Positions 7,975-17,692 of a stretch of DNA of 64,000 nt are shown here, one piece after another (the first letter of the stretch is position 1; each line of letters starts with the position of its first letter). The stretch is from Collimonas antrihumi (GTDB lineage Bacteria > Pseudomonadota > Gammaproteobacteria > Burkholderiales > Burkholderiaceae_D), in NCBI RefSeq assembly GCF_018304965.1, contig NZ_JAGQED010000018.1, positions 25,956-89,955 of the forward strand, in the 5' to 3' direction. A model generated the notes under the pieces. It was not told the origin of the DNA and made no database searches. It saw nothing but the letters and a program-made list of their open reading frames with translations. A program made the translations under genes and the position numbers.

Positions 7975-8949
7975 ATGACAGACACTACATCGGACTCCAC
8001 ATTGTATGCGGGCATTAATCATGACGACGCCAGCTATGACGAATTTGCATGGGAAACCAGTATTGCATCTCGGGCGTCGGCGCATGCTTCGGTCGAAGCC
8101 CCCTCACAAGCAATCAGGGATGCCGGCGTAACTGAAGCAAAGATCAACGCCATCGCCAGCGAGGCTATGGAAACGACCGAGCAGCTACATTATAGGCAGG
8201 AGAAGATCATTGCCGCCCGCAATCCCTTATATCAAGCGGCCAAGCCATTATTGCGCACACTGGCGGATTTACCGGACACACATTTTGACAGCCGCATCCG
8301 AATCGAAACCTTCCGTCGTATCATCCAGTGCGAGGTAAGCAATTTTGAGATGCTATGCACCCGGGCGAACATCGATCCCAAACATGTAAAGACGGCGAGT
8401 TATTGCCTATGTACCGCCATCGATGAGGCTGCCAACAGCACGCCTTGGGGTGGCGGTACAAACGGTGAACTCGGCCCGTGGGCGTCAGGCATGCTGGCGC
8501 AATCCCAGCACAGCGATAGCGAAGGCGGTCGGAAATTCTTCTTGCTGATCGGAAGGCTGTCAACGGCACAGCCGGAACAGCATTGCGATTTGCTGGAAGT
8601 GATGTATCACATCCTTTGCCTGGGTTTCCAGGGTCAATATCGCAGCGATCCAGATGGCCCGCGCCATCTCGTCGCAATACGCAAGCATCTGGATACGCTG
8701 ATTACAGCTGGCCGCGAGCCAATTCCATCGGCGTTGTCACCTCACTTGCAGGGCGTGGCACCGGACCGTTTTCAGGCCTTCCGCAGCATTCCAGTGCGGG
8801 TCTCGGCCACCGTGATGACGCTGGTGGTACTGGTGACATGCGGGTATTACAAATACCAGTTAGTGGAAATGACCAACAAGGTGGTCGACAACATCGTTGC
8901 CATCAGCGCGATGTCAGCACCACCGGCAACACCTTCCCCAACCAGGTAA
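7975..8949 (+). CDS. tssL: T6SS inner-membrane protein TssL/DotU
   Basis: Read from ATG 7975 the protein has 324 residues. A long hydrophilic N-terminus (1-83) precedes the DotU domain (about 84-225), which holds the hallmark CLCTAIDEAANSTPWG (144-159) and HCDLLEVMYHILCLGFQGQYR around 203-223. A single transmembrane helix lies near 275-291, then a short Pro-rich tail, giving the tail-anchored topology of TssL. There is no C-terminal peptidoglycan-binding domain. TssL normally forms the T6SS membrane complex with TssM and TssJ; here a TssM-like gene follows three genes downstream and TssJ is absent. The ribosome-binding site is weak. Confidence 0.88.
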   Translation: MTDTTSDSTLYAGINHDDASYDEFAWETSIASRASAHASVEAPSQAIRDAGVTEAKINAIASEAMETTEQLHYRQEKIIAARNPLYQAAKPLLRTLADLPDTHFDSRIRIETFRRIIQCEVSNFEMLCTRANIDPKHVKTASYCLCTAIDEAANSTPWGGGTNGELGPWASGMLAQSQHSDSEGGRKFFLLIGRLSTAQPEQHCDLLEVMYHILCLGFQGQYRSDPDGPRHLVAIRKHLDTLITAGREPIPSALSPHLQGVAPDRFQAFRSIPVRVSATVMTLVVLVTCGYYKYQLVEMTNKVVDNIVAISAMSAPPATPSPTR

Positions 8950-9031
8950 TAAAAAAAACGACCACAAAACCGCAGACGGAAAATGCCTGAATTAAAAACC
9001 GAGAACACGAATTTTCTGGGACGACTGAAAA

Positions 9032-10168
9032 ATGACTAACGTAAATACACCGATGAAAAAAGCCAAAAAAATCTTATTCGCAACAATCACCGTACTTGGC
9101 ATAACTCAATTAGCCATGAGTCGCGACCTACCTGCTACTGACGATTCGGAATTGCAGCACCTAACTACTCCAATTGCCGCTGCTGGCTTTACAGAAGCGC
9201 GAGCAATTAGCGCGAATGGCAAGGTTGTAGTTGGCAGTGCTGATTTTAAGGGAGCGGAATGTCGTTGTGATTCTGATGCTTTCGCATGGTCGAGCACAAC
9301 TGGCATGATCGATATCAATCAAGGTGCAGTTCCTTGGTCATGGGCAACTGCCGTAAATGCCGATGGATCCGTTATTGTTGGATTATTGCAATACGCGGTG
9401 GAAGAACGTTCGCGCCCGTTTAGATGGACCGCCGAAACCGGTCTCGTTGATTTGACAAAAGCCAATCCGCAATTAGAAAACTTTTATCCTGTAGCGCTCA
9501 GTGCCGACGGAACGATCATGGCGGGTAGAGTGCGCCTATTAAATCAAGGTGCTCGCACACGAGCCGCCATCGTGTCGAATGGAGTGCTCACCTATCTGGG
9601 ATCACCGCAAAATACAAGGGAAGATTCCGATGTTACCGCAATGACACCGAATGGTGACATTGTGGTCGGCCATATAAATGCGGATGGTACGAGTAATCGA
9701 GCTTTTCTATGGAAAAAAAATGAAGGAATGAAAGACATCACCACAATCAAAGGCCATTTTTTATCAAGTTACGCAACTAACGTAAGCGCAGACGGTTCTA
9801 CCGTCGTCGGATCGGTGTTTGCCGATGGAGTTAATCACGCATTCCAGTGGACAGAAAAGAATGGCATGAAAGACTTAGGAGCACTTACTAATGATGAAGA
9901 CGAAAAATTGGAAGCCATAGCTGTCAGTGGAAACGGCGCACTTGTCTTTGGAATATCTTCGAGACGTAGTGTCAGCGAAAGACGTTTATTTCAATGGAGT
10001 GTAAACAAAGGCATGGTGGACTTAGGGCCGGCACCCGGCAACATTGACACGTCATATATCGCAGGAACGTCATCTGACGGCAGTATTTTGACTGGAACGA
10101 TTTCTCGCGGCGGGTTAAAAAATGCTTTTGTGCTTGATTTGAGCAAAATTGGCAAGTCGCAGGAATAA
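9032..10168 (+). CDS. Sec-exported HAF-repeat (beta-propeller-like) protein of unknown role
   Basis: A 378-residue protein built from about six repeats of roughly 45-55 residues. Each has a GxxVVG or GxxxxG strand, then AFxW or RxFRW, then GMxDL, which is the HAF (extracellular repeat) pattern. Residues 8-30 (KKAKK then ILFATITVLGITQLA) form a signal peptide, so the protein should reach the periplasm or beyond. It sits between tssL and the PAAR gene. That is odd, because T6SS cargo normally lacks Sec signals. It could be a periplasmic immunity or accessory protein. The gene is the most AT-rich of the island. GGGACG precedes the chosen ATG; an in-frame ATG at 9053 is the alternative. Confidence 0.72.
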   Translation: MTNVNTPMKKAKKILFATITVLGITQLAMSRDLPATDDSELQHLTTPIAAAGFTEARAISANGKVVVGSADFKGAECRCDSDAFAWSSTTGMIDINQGAVPWSWATAVNADGSVIVGLLQYAVEERSRPFRWTAETGLVDLTKANPQLENFYPVALSADGTIMAGRVRLLNQGARTRAAIVSNGVLTYLGSPQNTREDSDVTAMTPNGDIVVGHINADGTSNRAFLWKKNEGMKDITTIKGHFLSSYATNVSADGSTVVGSVFADGVNHAFQWTEKNGMKDLGALTNDEDEKLEAIAVSGNGALVFGISSRRSVSERRLFQWSVNKGMVDLGPAPGNIDTSYIAGTSSDGSILTGTISRGGLKNAFVLDLSKIGKSQE

Positions 10169-10206
10169 CAATATCTATCAAGACCAAGCAATCAAGGGAA
10201 ACGACC

Positions 10207-10461
10207 ATGAAAAACGCAGAAGGCAAGTCAGTAATCCGGCTGGGCGATAAAACCGATCACGGCGGCGAAGTGATCAGCGCGTCCACGATGAAGGCCATGG
10301 GTATCGCCGTGGCGCAAGAGAGTGACATGACACGCTGTCCCAAATGTAAGGGAAATTTTCCGATTCTGCCCAAGGGTAACGGCCGCAGACATATGGGGAA
10401 ACTGGTGGCGCATGATGGCGACGAAACGGGCTGTGGCGCAAAACTGATCGCCTCTTTTTAA
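10207..10461 (+). CDS. PAAR-domain T6SS spike-tip protein
   Basis: A complete 84-residue protein with GDKTDHGGEVI at 13-23 and later DGDETGCGAKL, the usual frame of stand-alone PAAR proteins of Burkholderiales. CPKC at 44-47 with downstream His/Cys residues probably binds the metal that sharpens the tip. PAAR proteins cap the VgrG trimer. There is no toxin extension. An AAGGGAAA ribosome-binding site precedes the ATG. Its separation from vgrG by six kilobases is unusual, but both are on the same strand in the same island. Confidence 0.85.
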   Translation: MKNAEGKSVIRLGDKTDHGGEVISASTMKAMGIAVAQESDMTRCPKCKGNFPILPKGNGRRHMGKLVAHDGDETGCGAKLIASF

Positions 10462-10518
10462 TAGTGGTAAATATTGTTGCTGCATAAGCGCAATGAACTG
10501 GAATAGTTAAAAGCACGC

Positions 10519-13500
10519 ATGACGAATCAATCCCGAGACATTGCCTCACCCGTACCGCCGCCATCCGACACAGCAACCCCGATACCGGACAAATCATCTG
10601 ACGACGCCATCCTTAAACAAAAAAAGACTCCCAAAAAGAAAGCCAACTCCGATACGCTCGATCCCGCTCTCAAGAGTGCTCTCGACAAATTGGATGGGGC
10701 ATTCCAGCGCTCTTTGATGCGGCTTAGAAGCATGCGTGGCGCCCGTGGTTTGCGACGTCTGTGGGAAGGAAATCGCCACGTGTACGCGGGACCTTGGTAC
10801 CTGGTGATAGGTAAACACGGCGTTGGAAAAACGAGTGCTCTGCTCAATTCCAGTCTGACATTTCCGCCGTCTGGCCGCATATCGATCGCTTCCGATTCAT
10901 CGAGCGCGCAAAACCATGCCGGTCATGCCGATTGGTGGTTGTCCGATTCTATTGTGCTGATCAACGCCCCCGAACGATACGTCGTACAGCAAGTTGCTGC
11001 TGCGAGGGACAATGCAGAATGGCTTGGCTTTCTGGGCCTGCTGCGCAAATACCGCAGGCGCACGCCGATCAACGGTGCATTGGTGATGCTCGATGTCGGT
11101 GAGTTACTAACTCAGAGCGAGTCTGACCGCCTGGCCTACGCGGATCAGCTGCGCGCACGGCTGCATGAACTGCGCATCGAATTGGGTATCCGCTTTCCAG
11201 TCTATGTGATCGTCACCAAGATGGATCTGCTGAAAGGCTTTACCGATTACTTTCATTCGCTCACGGCCGAAAACCGGGCGCAGGCATGGGGCTTCACTTT
11301 GCCTTACGTTAAGACCGGGGGCAAATACACCGCCAGGACTTCGCCGCTGGAAAACGAGCTGCAAAGTGAGTTGCAAACCCTGAGCCGGCGTCTTGACGAC
11401 GGTTTGCAACGGCAACAGCGGGATGAACTGGATCATGCCCGGCGCCGGGCCTTATCAGCGTTGCCGCAGGAATTCGACAGCTTGACGTCCCTACTGACAT
11501 CCATCCTTGGCGCGATATTTTGTGATAGCAGCTTTGACAATACGCAAACGCGTCACTCGCTACGTGGAATCTACTTCACCAGCGCTGCACAAGGAGAACA
11601 CCGCATTCCAGCGGATCAGCTGACGCCGTTGCAACGTCAACTCACAGCTGAAAACGACGAAAAAGATAAGACAAACTCCGCAACACACGACGCGCACCGG
11701 GCTAATCCAGAAGCGAGTCCGACAAGCGGCAATCGCGGCTATTTTCTGAGCGACATGTTCAACAAGGTCATTATTCCGGAAGCGCATTTGGCACGCCCCA
11801 ACTTGCGCAGAGTATTTCGCTTACGTCTGTTGCGTTGGATCGGCCATGCCAGCGCCGTAGTCATCGGATTTTGGTTGGTGACAGGACTGATCCTATCGTT
11901 CGGCAATAACTCTGCATATTTGCACGCAATCGCCGATAAGACCACCGATCTCATGCAACGCATGAACAAGCTGTTTGCTTTGCCAGATACCGAACGAATG
12001 TCAGTGGTGCCAGACGCATTGACGGCGGCACAGGAGTTGCCGCTATATCGTGGGTTGGATATCAAAGCGCCGTCAACCGGATTTGCTTACGGCTTGTACA
12101 GCGCGCCGCCTGTCGCCGCAGCAGCGCACGACAATTACGCAGCGTTGGGAGATCGCCTGCTGTTGCCGCAGATAATCAAACGCATGGAAGCGACCTTGGC
12201 GACAGCTGTCATCAACAAGGATGCCGAAACCGCGTATGACACCTTACGCGTGTATTTACAGTTGCACGACAAAGCCTACTTCAGCGCAGCCGATGTACAA
12301 GGATGGGTGGAAAAAGATTGGTCCTCGCCAGATAGCGTGGCTACGTTTGGCGGCCGAGCGTCCATGGCCGGCCATGTCAAACAATTATTTTCAGGGGAGC
12401 GCGTAGTGCAAGCAACTACGCCGCAAAATGCCGCCCTGGTCCAGCAAGCACGTGAGCTTTTGAATGGCAGCCCATCGACGCTACGTTTGTACGAACGTGC
12501 CAAAGCCGCCATGATGCAGGAAGCGCCGCGGGATTTTACATTGACGCGCGCGGTTGGGCCTGGGGCAAGCACAGTGTTCTTACGCATTTCAGGTGCGCCT
12601 TTAGATAAGGGGATTCCGGGCCTGTTTACCTATGACGGCTACCACCGGCTGTTCGATGTACGCTTATCCGAATTTGTGGCTAAAGCACAGGCCGACGATG
12701 CATGGGTAATGGGCCATCGCCATGCTGAACAAAAGCCGGCCGATGTCGCCAGATCCATGCGTGAAGATGATCCAGTGACACAAGCTATCCGACGTCAATA
12801 CCTGGAAGACTATACCCGACACTGGACTACATATCTGGATGATATCGACGCTGTCAGCGGGAAGGATCTGAAAGCAGATATGGACGTCTTGCACACTTTG
12901 TCTGCGCAGGATTCTCCATTGGCGCGTTTAGCAAGAGCGGCAGCGCAGGAAACCACCCTGTCGCGGCCATTAGATATGCAGAGCGACAACAGAAACCTGC
13001 TTGATAAAGCCACTGAAGCTCTCAAGAAAAAAAGCCGGGGCGCATTGGGTATCAGCCCACAGGAACGACAAGAGAAAGAACTGGTCGATAACCATTTCAC
13101 AATCCTGCGCGAAGTCGTCACAGGACAGCCTGAGATCGGGCAAGCAAAAACCGTGACCCTGCCCGCTCTGGCCAATGTCATGGCATTGCTGAACGAATAT
13201 TACACGGTGCTGACGGTCGCCGACACCGCACTGGCGACCAACAGCGCTCCTCCCGCCAGAATCGACACTGCGATCAAGTTGGAACAGGCTAGCGTGCAAT
13301 TGCCGGCGCCTTTCAAGCGCGTTCTGACAACATTGGAAGATAGCGGCAGCAAAAAGATATCGGATGGTACCTCCAGCATCTTCCGGGTTCAGGCACAACG
13401 CCAGGTCGACCGGATCAATGCGTTGATGACGAGCCAGGTCAGCGACCTATGCAAGCGCAGCATCGAAGGACATTATCCCTTTGCAGCGAGCGTCAATGAA

Positions 13501-14190
13501 GTATCGATTGAGAATTTTAGCCGCATGTTCGCCGCTGGCGGGGCAGCCGACGAATTTTTTCAGAACCAGCTAGCGTCGTTTGTCGATACCAGCAGCCGGC
13601 CATGGAAGTACAAAATTCCGGTACCGGCGAATCTTGGCGGGGCAATAGCCGTGGGAATGCAAGACGCAAACTTGACTGGCTCGGCGGCTCACAACGAATT
13701 ACTCAAAGTACTAGCGCAGCAAGGCCCGAATCCCGATGCGTTTGCACGGATTCGTACCATCAGAGAGGCATTTTTCCGTGAGCCAGGCAGCAAACAGGTG
13801 GCGTGGAAAGTTGATGTCAAAGCTATGGACGTAGCTCCCACCATCACCACCTTGCTGATCAATCTCGACGGTCAGGTGCAGCGTTATTCACATGGCCCGG
13901 TACAGGCGCTGACCGTCAACTGGCCCGGTCCGCGTGGTGGAGTAATGGCGGAACTTACCGCGTCCCCACGCATTAGCGCGGAAACATCGACCATCGCCAC
14001 GCAAGGGCCGTGGGCTTTATTGCGCTTGCTTGAACGCGGCACGCAGATCGGTTCGTCTGCAGATGGCCGGACGACGATGGAATTTCAGTTCGATACGCGC
14101 AAAGTGGTACTGGAAATGAATGCCGGTGCCACGTCGAATCCTTTCACACCCGATGTTTTGAAAGGATTCTCTTGCCCGGGAAGTCCTTAA
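10519..14190 (+). CDS. tssM: Divergent TssM/IcmF-family T6SS membrane-complex protein
   Basis: A 1223-residue IcmF-related protein. After a Pro/Lys-rich N-terminus comes the nucleotide-binding domain: GPWYLVIGKHGVGKT with the P-loop at 98-105, HADWW at 136-140 and TKMDLL at 233-238. One clear transmembrane helix lies at about 442-461, followed by about 760 periplasmic residues with the IcmF C-terminal region. Two features differ from classical TssM: the two N-terminal membrane helices that usually precede the P-loop are missing, and the usual DTAGRY motif reads NAPERY (149-154), losing the Asp. It is last in the island and ends 17 bp before the convergent SDR gene. It is probably the partner of the island TssL. 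Confidence 0.85.
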   Translation: MTNQSRDIASPVPPPSDTATPIPDKSSDDAILKQKKTPKKKANSDTLDPALKSALDKLDGAFQRSLMRLRSMRGARGLRRLWEGNRHVYAGPWYLVIGKHGVGKTSALLNSSLTFPPSGRISIASDSSSAQNHAGHADWWLSDSIVLINAPERYVVQQVAAARDNAEWLGFLGLLRKYRRRTPINGALVMLDVGELLTQSESDRLAYADQLRARLHELRIELGIRFPVYVIVTKMDLLKGFTDYFHSLTAENRAQAWGFTLPYVKTGGKYTARTSPLENELQSELQTLSRRLDDGLQRQQRDELDHARRRALSALPQEFDSLTSLLTSILGAIFCDSSFDNTQTRHSLRGIYFTSAAQGEHRIPADQLTPLQRQLTAENDEKDKTNSATHDAHRANPEASPTSGNRGYFLSDMFNKVIIPEAHLARPNLRRVFRLRLLRWIGHASAVVIGFWLVTGLILSFGNNSAYLHAIADKTTDLMQRMNKLFALPDTERMSVVPDALTAAQELPLYRGLDIKAPSTGFAYGLYSAPPVAAAAHDNYAALGDRLLLPQIIKRMEATLATAVINKDAETAYDTLRVYLQLHDKAYFSAADVQGWVEKDWSSPDSVATFGGRASMAGHVKQLFSGERVVQATTPQNAALVQQARELLNGSPSTLRLYERAKAAMMQEAPRDFTLTRAVGPGASTVFLRISGAPLDKGIPGLFTYDGYHRLFDVRLSEFVAKAQADDAWVMGHRHAEQKPADVARSMREDDPVTQAIRRQYLEDYTRHWTTYLDDIDAVSGKDLKADMDVLHTLSAQDSPLARLARAAAQETTLSRPLDMQSDNRNLLDKATEALKKKSRGALGISPQERQEKELVDNHFTILREVVTGQPEIGQAKTVTLPALANVMALLNEYYTVLTVADTALATNSAPPARIDTAIKLEQASVQLPAPFKRVLTTLEDSGSKKISDGTSSIFRVQAQRQVDRINALMTSQVSDLCKRSIEGHYPFAASVNEVSIENFSRMFAAGGAADEFFQNQLASFVDTSSRPWKYKIPVPANLGGAIAVGMQDANLTGSAAHNELLKVLAQQGPNPDAFARIRTIREAFFREPGSKQVAWKVDVKAMDVAPTITTLLINLDGQVQRYSHGPVQALTVNWPGPRGGVMAELTASPRISAETSTIATQGPWALLRLLERGTQIGSSADGRTTMEFQFDTRKVVLEMNAGATSNPFTPDVLKGFSCPGSP

Positions 14191-14207
14191 TGAGGTTCAA
14201 GCGACAC

Positions 14208-14999
14208 TCAAGCCCAACCCGCATCGACAATGAATTCCTGGGCAGTGCACATCGCACTATCATCCGCCGCCAGGAACAAGACCATGCGCGCCAGATGCCA
14301 CGGTTGCAACTTACCGGGTAGGCACTGGTTGCGCTTGATGTCTTCCTCTCCCGCCGCATCCAGCCACAACGCGACCTGCCTTTCAGTCATCACCCATCCC
14401 GGCGACACGGTATTGACGCGGATATTGTACGGCCCGAGGTCGCGCGCCAAGCCGCGTGTCAGGCCGACCACAGCCGCCTTGGCCGTGGTGTACACCGGAT
14501 AACCGCCGTTCGACAGATGCCAGCTGATCGAGCTGAGATTGATGATCGATCCGCCGCCCTTTTTTTGCATGCCCGGTGCGATCGCCTGGCAGGTAAAGAA
14601 CATCGGGCGCTGATTGATGGCGATCCGGTCATCCCAATAATCGACGGTTACTTTCGCCAGTTGATGGCGCTGGTCGTTGGCGGCATTGTTGACCAGCACA
14701 TCGAATGTGCCTATCTCTTGCGCCAATCCCTGTATGGTCGTCTGCAATGCCGCAATATCGCGGATGTCGCAATGACGAAATAGCGGCTTGACCAGACCTG
14801 CTGCTGCCAGGCTTTCACACAAAGCCTCGCTGGCCTCCTTCTCGATATCGACGAAACCTACGCGCGCGCCCTGTTCCGCAAATGCGCTGACAATCGCCGC
14901 GCCGATACCGCTGCCGCCGCCGGTGATGAATACGTTCTTGTCTTTCAGGCTGGGGAAACGCGCCAGCTGTGCTTGTGCCATGTCGTTTACTGCCGGCAT
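14208..14999 (-). CDS. SDR-family sugar (pentose/hexose) 1-dehydrogenase
   Basis: A 263-residue classical short-chain dehydrogenase: TGGGSGIG at 26-33 for NAD(P), NNAAND from 104, and catalytic Tyr170-x3-Lys174 with serines at 156-157. Context makes it the first enzyme of the sugar oxidation route, turning an aldose such as L-arabinose, D-xylose or D-galactose into the aldonolactone. Start ATG 14999 has AGGAG five bases upstream. It is the last gene of the leftward sugar operon. Its final 20 codons are duplicated at 1592-1654 beyond the T6SS island, so the present 3' end may have been brought in by that element. Confidence 0.85.
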   Translation of the reverse strand: MPAVNDMAQAQLARFPSLKDKNVFITGGGSGIGAAIVSAFAEQGARVGFVDIEKEASEALCESLAAAGLVKPLFRHCDIRDIAALQTTIQGLAQEIGTFDVLVNNAANDQRHQLAKVTVDYWDDRIAINQRPMFFTCQAIAPGMQKKGGGSIINLSSISWHLSNGGYPVYTTAKAAVVGLTRGLARDLGPYNIRVNTVSPGWVMTERQVALWLDAAGEEDIKRNQCLPGKLQPWHLARMVLFLAADDSAMCTAQEFIVDAGWA

Positions 15000-15056
15000 A
15001 TCAACTCCTGTTCAATGTGGTGCCTGGAAAATCCGCTTACCTTACCTTACTTCAGT

Positions 15057-16637
15057 TTACTTGCCGCTCAACTGGCCATTGATACGCTGCCCGATCGCCA
15101 GCGGATTACTATCCTGAATCGCTGCCGGCAACAGGTCCTGCGGTATGTTTTGATATGAAACCGGCCTTAAAAAGCGCTGGATCGCAGCCGTGCCCACTGA
15201 CGTCGTGCGGCTGTCCGAGGTGGCCGGGAACGGCCCGCCGTGAACCATGGAATAGGACACTTCGACTCCGGTCGGAAAGCCATTCGCCAGAATCCGGCCG
15301 GCCTTGCGCTCCAGGATCGGCAGCAGTCCGCGCACTGCCTGGTGATCGCCGTCGGTCATCTGCAAAGTTGCGGTCAGTTGCCCTTCCAGGTTCTCCGCCA
15401 CCGCAAGCATCTCGGCCATATCGCGGCATGCGACCAGCAGCGACGCCGGTCCGAATATTTCTTCCGACAACTGCGGATCGGTCAGGAAATCCTGGGCGCT
15501 GGTGCTGAACAATGCCGGTACGCCGCTGCCTGCCGCGTCGCTGGCGACGCCTTGGCTGAGCTGACGTACGCGAGAGTTGGCGGCAAGACGGCCAACACCT
15601 TTTTGATATGCGTGATGAATGCCAGCCGTCAGCATGGCCGCGGCATTGCGCTGCGCCAGTTGCGTCGCGGCAGCCGTACTGAAGCGTTCCAGATCCGGTC
15701 CTTGCAATGCCAGCACCAGGCCAGGATTGGTACAGAACTGGCCGACGCCCAGCACCAGCGAATCGACAAAAGCAGCGGCCAGCGGTTCGGCCTTGTCGGC
15801 CAGCGCCTGCGGTAACAGGAATACCGGATTGATACTACTCATTTCGGCATACACTGGAATCGGCTGAGGACGCGCGGCAGCAGCCGACATCAACACCAGG
15901 CCACCTTGACGCGAGCCGGTGAAGCCGACCGCCTGTATCGCCGGATGCTGCACCAGTTCGATGCCGAGATCGTTGCCGATACCGGTCAATAGCGAAAATA
16001 CGCCTTCCGGAAAGCCCGCTGCCGATACCGCTTTCTGCAGTGCCCGCCCGACCAGCTCTGAGGTGCCGGGATGGGCAGGATGGGCTTTCACCACCACCGG
16101 GCAACCCGCCGCCAATGCAGCTGCGGTATCACCGCCGGCGACTGAAAACGCCAAAGGAAAATTACTGGCGCCGAACACCGCAACCGGCCCCAATGCAATC
16201 ATGCGCAGACGTAAATCGACCCGCGGAAAAGGTTGGCGATCCGGTAGCGCCGGATCGATCCGCGCATCCTGCCATGAACCTTCACGCAGTACTTCGGCAA
16301 ACAATCTGAGCTGGCCCACGGTGCGGCCGCGTTCGCCTTCCAGCCTGGCGCGCGGCAAGCCGCTTTCACTCATCGCACGCTCTATCAGCTGATCGCCGAG
16401 AGCCAGGATATTTTCAGCGATGCTTTCCAGTAAGCGGGCGCGCGTCTCCGGATCGGTATTCCGGTAAGGATCAAAAGCGATCCGCGCCAATTCGCAGGCG
16501 CAGTCGACCTCGGCTTTGCCGGCGGTATGGAATGCTGGTTGAAGTTCGCTGGCGGTGGCGGGATTGAATGCAAAAAAGGCAGTTCCTCCGCCTTTGATAT
16601 GAGAAGCGCCGATCAGCGATTCGCCTGTGATGTCCAT
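15057..16637 (-). CDS. 2,5-dioxopentanoate (alpha-ketoglutarate semialdehyde) dehydrogenase
   Basis: A 526-residue aldehyde dehydrogenase. The start is ATG 16637, with AGGAAAAG upstream and the usual MxITG N-terminus; the open frame runs further but codes for nothing ALDH-like. Catalytic Cys302 lies in [10 protein letters not shown] and general-base Glu265 in [20 protein letters not shown] is at about 155-165. Length and motifs match the KGSADH subgroup, which oxidises 2-oxoglutarate semialdehyde to 2-oxoglutarate as the last step of non-phosphorylative pentose catabolism. It lies 43 bp downstream of the FAH-family gene that supplies its substrate. Confidence 0.88.
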   Translation of the reverse strand: MDITGESLIGASHIKGGGTAFFAFNPATASELQPAFHTAGKAEVDCACELARIAFDPYRNTDPETRARLLESIAENILALGDQLIERAMSESGLPRARLEGERGRTVGQLRLFAEVLREGSWQDARIDPALPDRQPFPRVDLRLRMIALGPVAVFGASNFPLAFSVAGGDTAAALAAGCPVVVKAHPAHPGTSELVGRALQKAVSAAGFPEGVFSLLTGIGNDLGIELVQHPAIQAVGFTGSRQGGLVLMSAAAARPQPIPVYAEMSSINPVFLLPQALADKAEPLAAAFVDSLVLGVGQFCTNPGLVLALQGPDLERFSTAAATQLAQRNAAAMLTAGIHHAYQKGVGRLAANSRVRQLSQGVASDAAGSGVPALFSTSAQDFLTDPQLSEEIFGPASLLVACRDMAEMLAVAENLEGQLTATLQMTDGDHQAVRGLLPILERKAGRILANGFPTGVEVSYSMVHGGPFPATSDSRTTSVGTAAIQRFLRPVSYQNIPQDLLPAAIQDSNPLAIGQRINGQLSGK

Positions 16638-16680
16638 GCTTTTCCTAACAATAAAATGGCTGTGGTTCAGAGATTCCGAA

Positions 16681-17676
16681 TCACAGCGGGCGAATCCGCG
16701 GTGTCGCCAAAGTCTCGACTGCGAGCCGGTTACGCAACGGCGGCCCGAAGGCAGCCACGTCAATCTCGAATGTTTCTCCGGGTGCGACCTGGATGCCATC
16801 CGAGCAACTCAAGGTCGCCGTGCCGAAGAAATGGATATGGACATCGCCGGGGCGGCGGAACAGCGGGTATTTGAAGTGGTGATACTCCAGGTTGGCAACA
16901 GTATGCGACATATTCTCTTCGCCGCTGACAAACGGCTTTTCCCAACGCACCTGGCCATTGACACTGCGAATACGCGACATGCCTTCCACATGCGATGGCA
17001 AATCACCTATCAGCAAGGCGGGACCGACAGCGCAAACCCGCAGTTTGGAATGCGCCAGATACAGATAGTTCTGACGTTCGGTGACATGATCGGAAAACTC
17101 GTTGCCAATCGCAAAGCCGAGCCGGCATGGCGTGCCATCCGCAGCAATCACATACAGCGCTGCAATCTCTGGTTCTTCCCCGCCGTCCAGCGCAAATTGC
17201 GGCATCGTCAACGGTTGCTCGCCAGCGCAGACAATGCTGCCGTCGCCTTTGTAAAACCATTCCGGTTGCACCCCGGTCTGGCCGGGCTGCGGCTTGCCGC
17301 CTTCCAGGCCCATGCGGAACATTTTCATGCTGTCGGTCAGGGTATCGACATCGTTGATTTTCTTGTGCATGGCGTCGCGGCCGTCAGCGCTGCCCAGATG
17401 GGTAAGGCCGGTGCCGGTGACGTAACAATGGGCGCTGTCGCTGTGATCCAGCGGTGGCAGCAAGCGACCGGCCTTCGCAACTTCAGCGTAATCCAGAACA
17501 ACAGCTCCCAACCCGGCGCTGGCCACGCTTTGCAACGAACTATTGCTTTCGATCGCTGCTTGCGCCAACTCGTAGGTTGAGGCATAACCATCCACTACAT
17601 GGATTTTCCGGCCTTCATCTTCCAGTACCCCGATCCGACGCTGTCCGTCGGCCAGTTTGAATTGAACCAACAACAT
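16681..17676 (-). CDS. gguC: GguC/AraD1-type FAH-family 2-keto-3-deoxy-aldonate dehydratase
   Basis: A 331-residue member of the fumarylacetoacetate-hydrolase superfamily, AraD1/GguC branch. Acidic metal-site residues occur in [13 protein letters not shown] (about 185-197), followed by [11 protein letters not shown]. In this branch the enzyme dehydrates 2-keto-3-deoxy-pentonate to 2-oxoglutarate semialdehyde. Being next to the semialdehyde dehydrogenase, the IlvD/Edd dehydratase and gguAB-chvE supports this. GGGGAA precedes the ATG. A palindromic repeat (17693-17762) lies between it and the upstream dehydratase gene and could modulate expression inside the operon. Confidence 0.85.
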   Translation of the reverse strand: MLLVQFKLADGQRRIGVLEDEGRKIHVVDGYASTYELAQAAIESNSSLQSVASAGLGAVVLDYAEVAKAGRLLPPLDHSDSAHCYVTGTGLTHLGSADGRDAMHKKINDVDTLTDSMKMFRMGLEGGKPQPGQTGVQPEWFYKGDGSIVCAGEQPLTMPQFALDGGEEPEIAALYVIAADGTPCRLGFAIGNEFSDHVTERQNYLYLAHSKLRVCAVGPALLIGDLPSHVEGMSRIRSVNGQVRWEKPFVSGEENMSHTVANLEYHHFKYPLFRRPGDVHIHFFGTATLSCSDGIQVAPGETFEIDVAAFGPPLRNRLAVETLATPRIRPL

Positions 17677-17692
17677 GTATTTCCCCGTTCTT

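Noticed and set aside
8983..9039. 18-codon frame between tssL and the HAF gene
   Set aside because: Begins with ATG but has no ribosome-binding site and overlaps the HAF start; too short to support.
1592..14264. Insertion-sequence origin of the flanking repeat
   Set aside because: No transposase, terminal inverted repeats or short target duplication; the repeat is coding sequence of the SDR gene, pointing to gene-end integration or homologous recombination instead.
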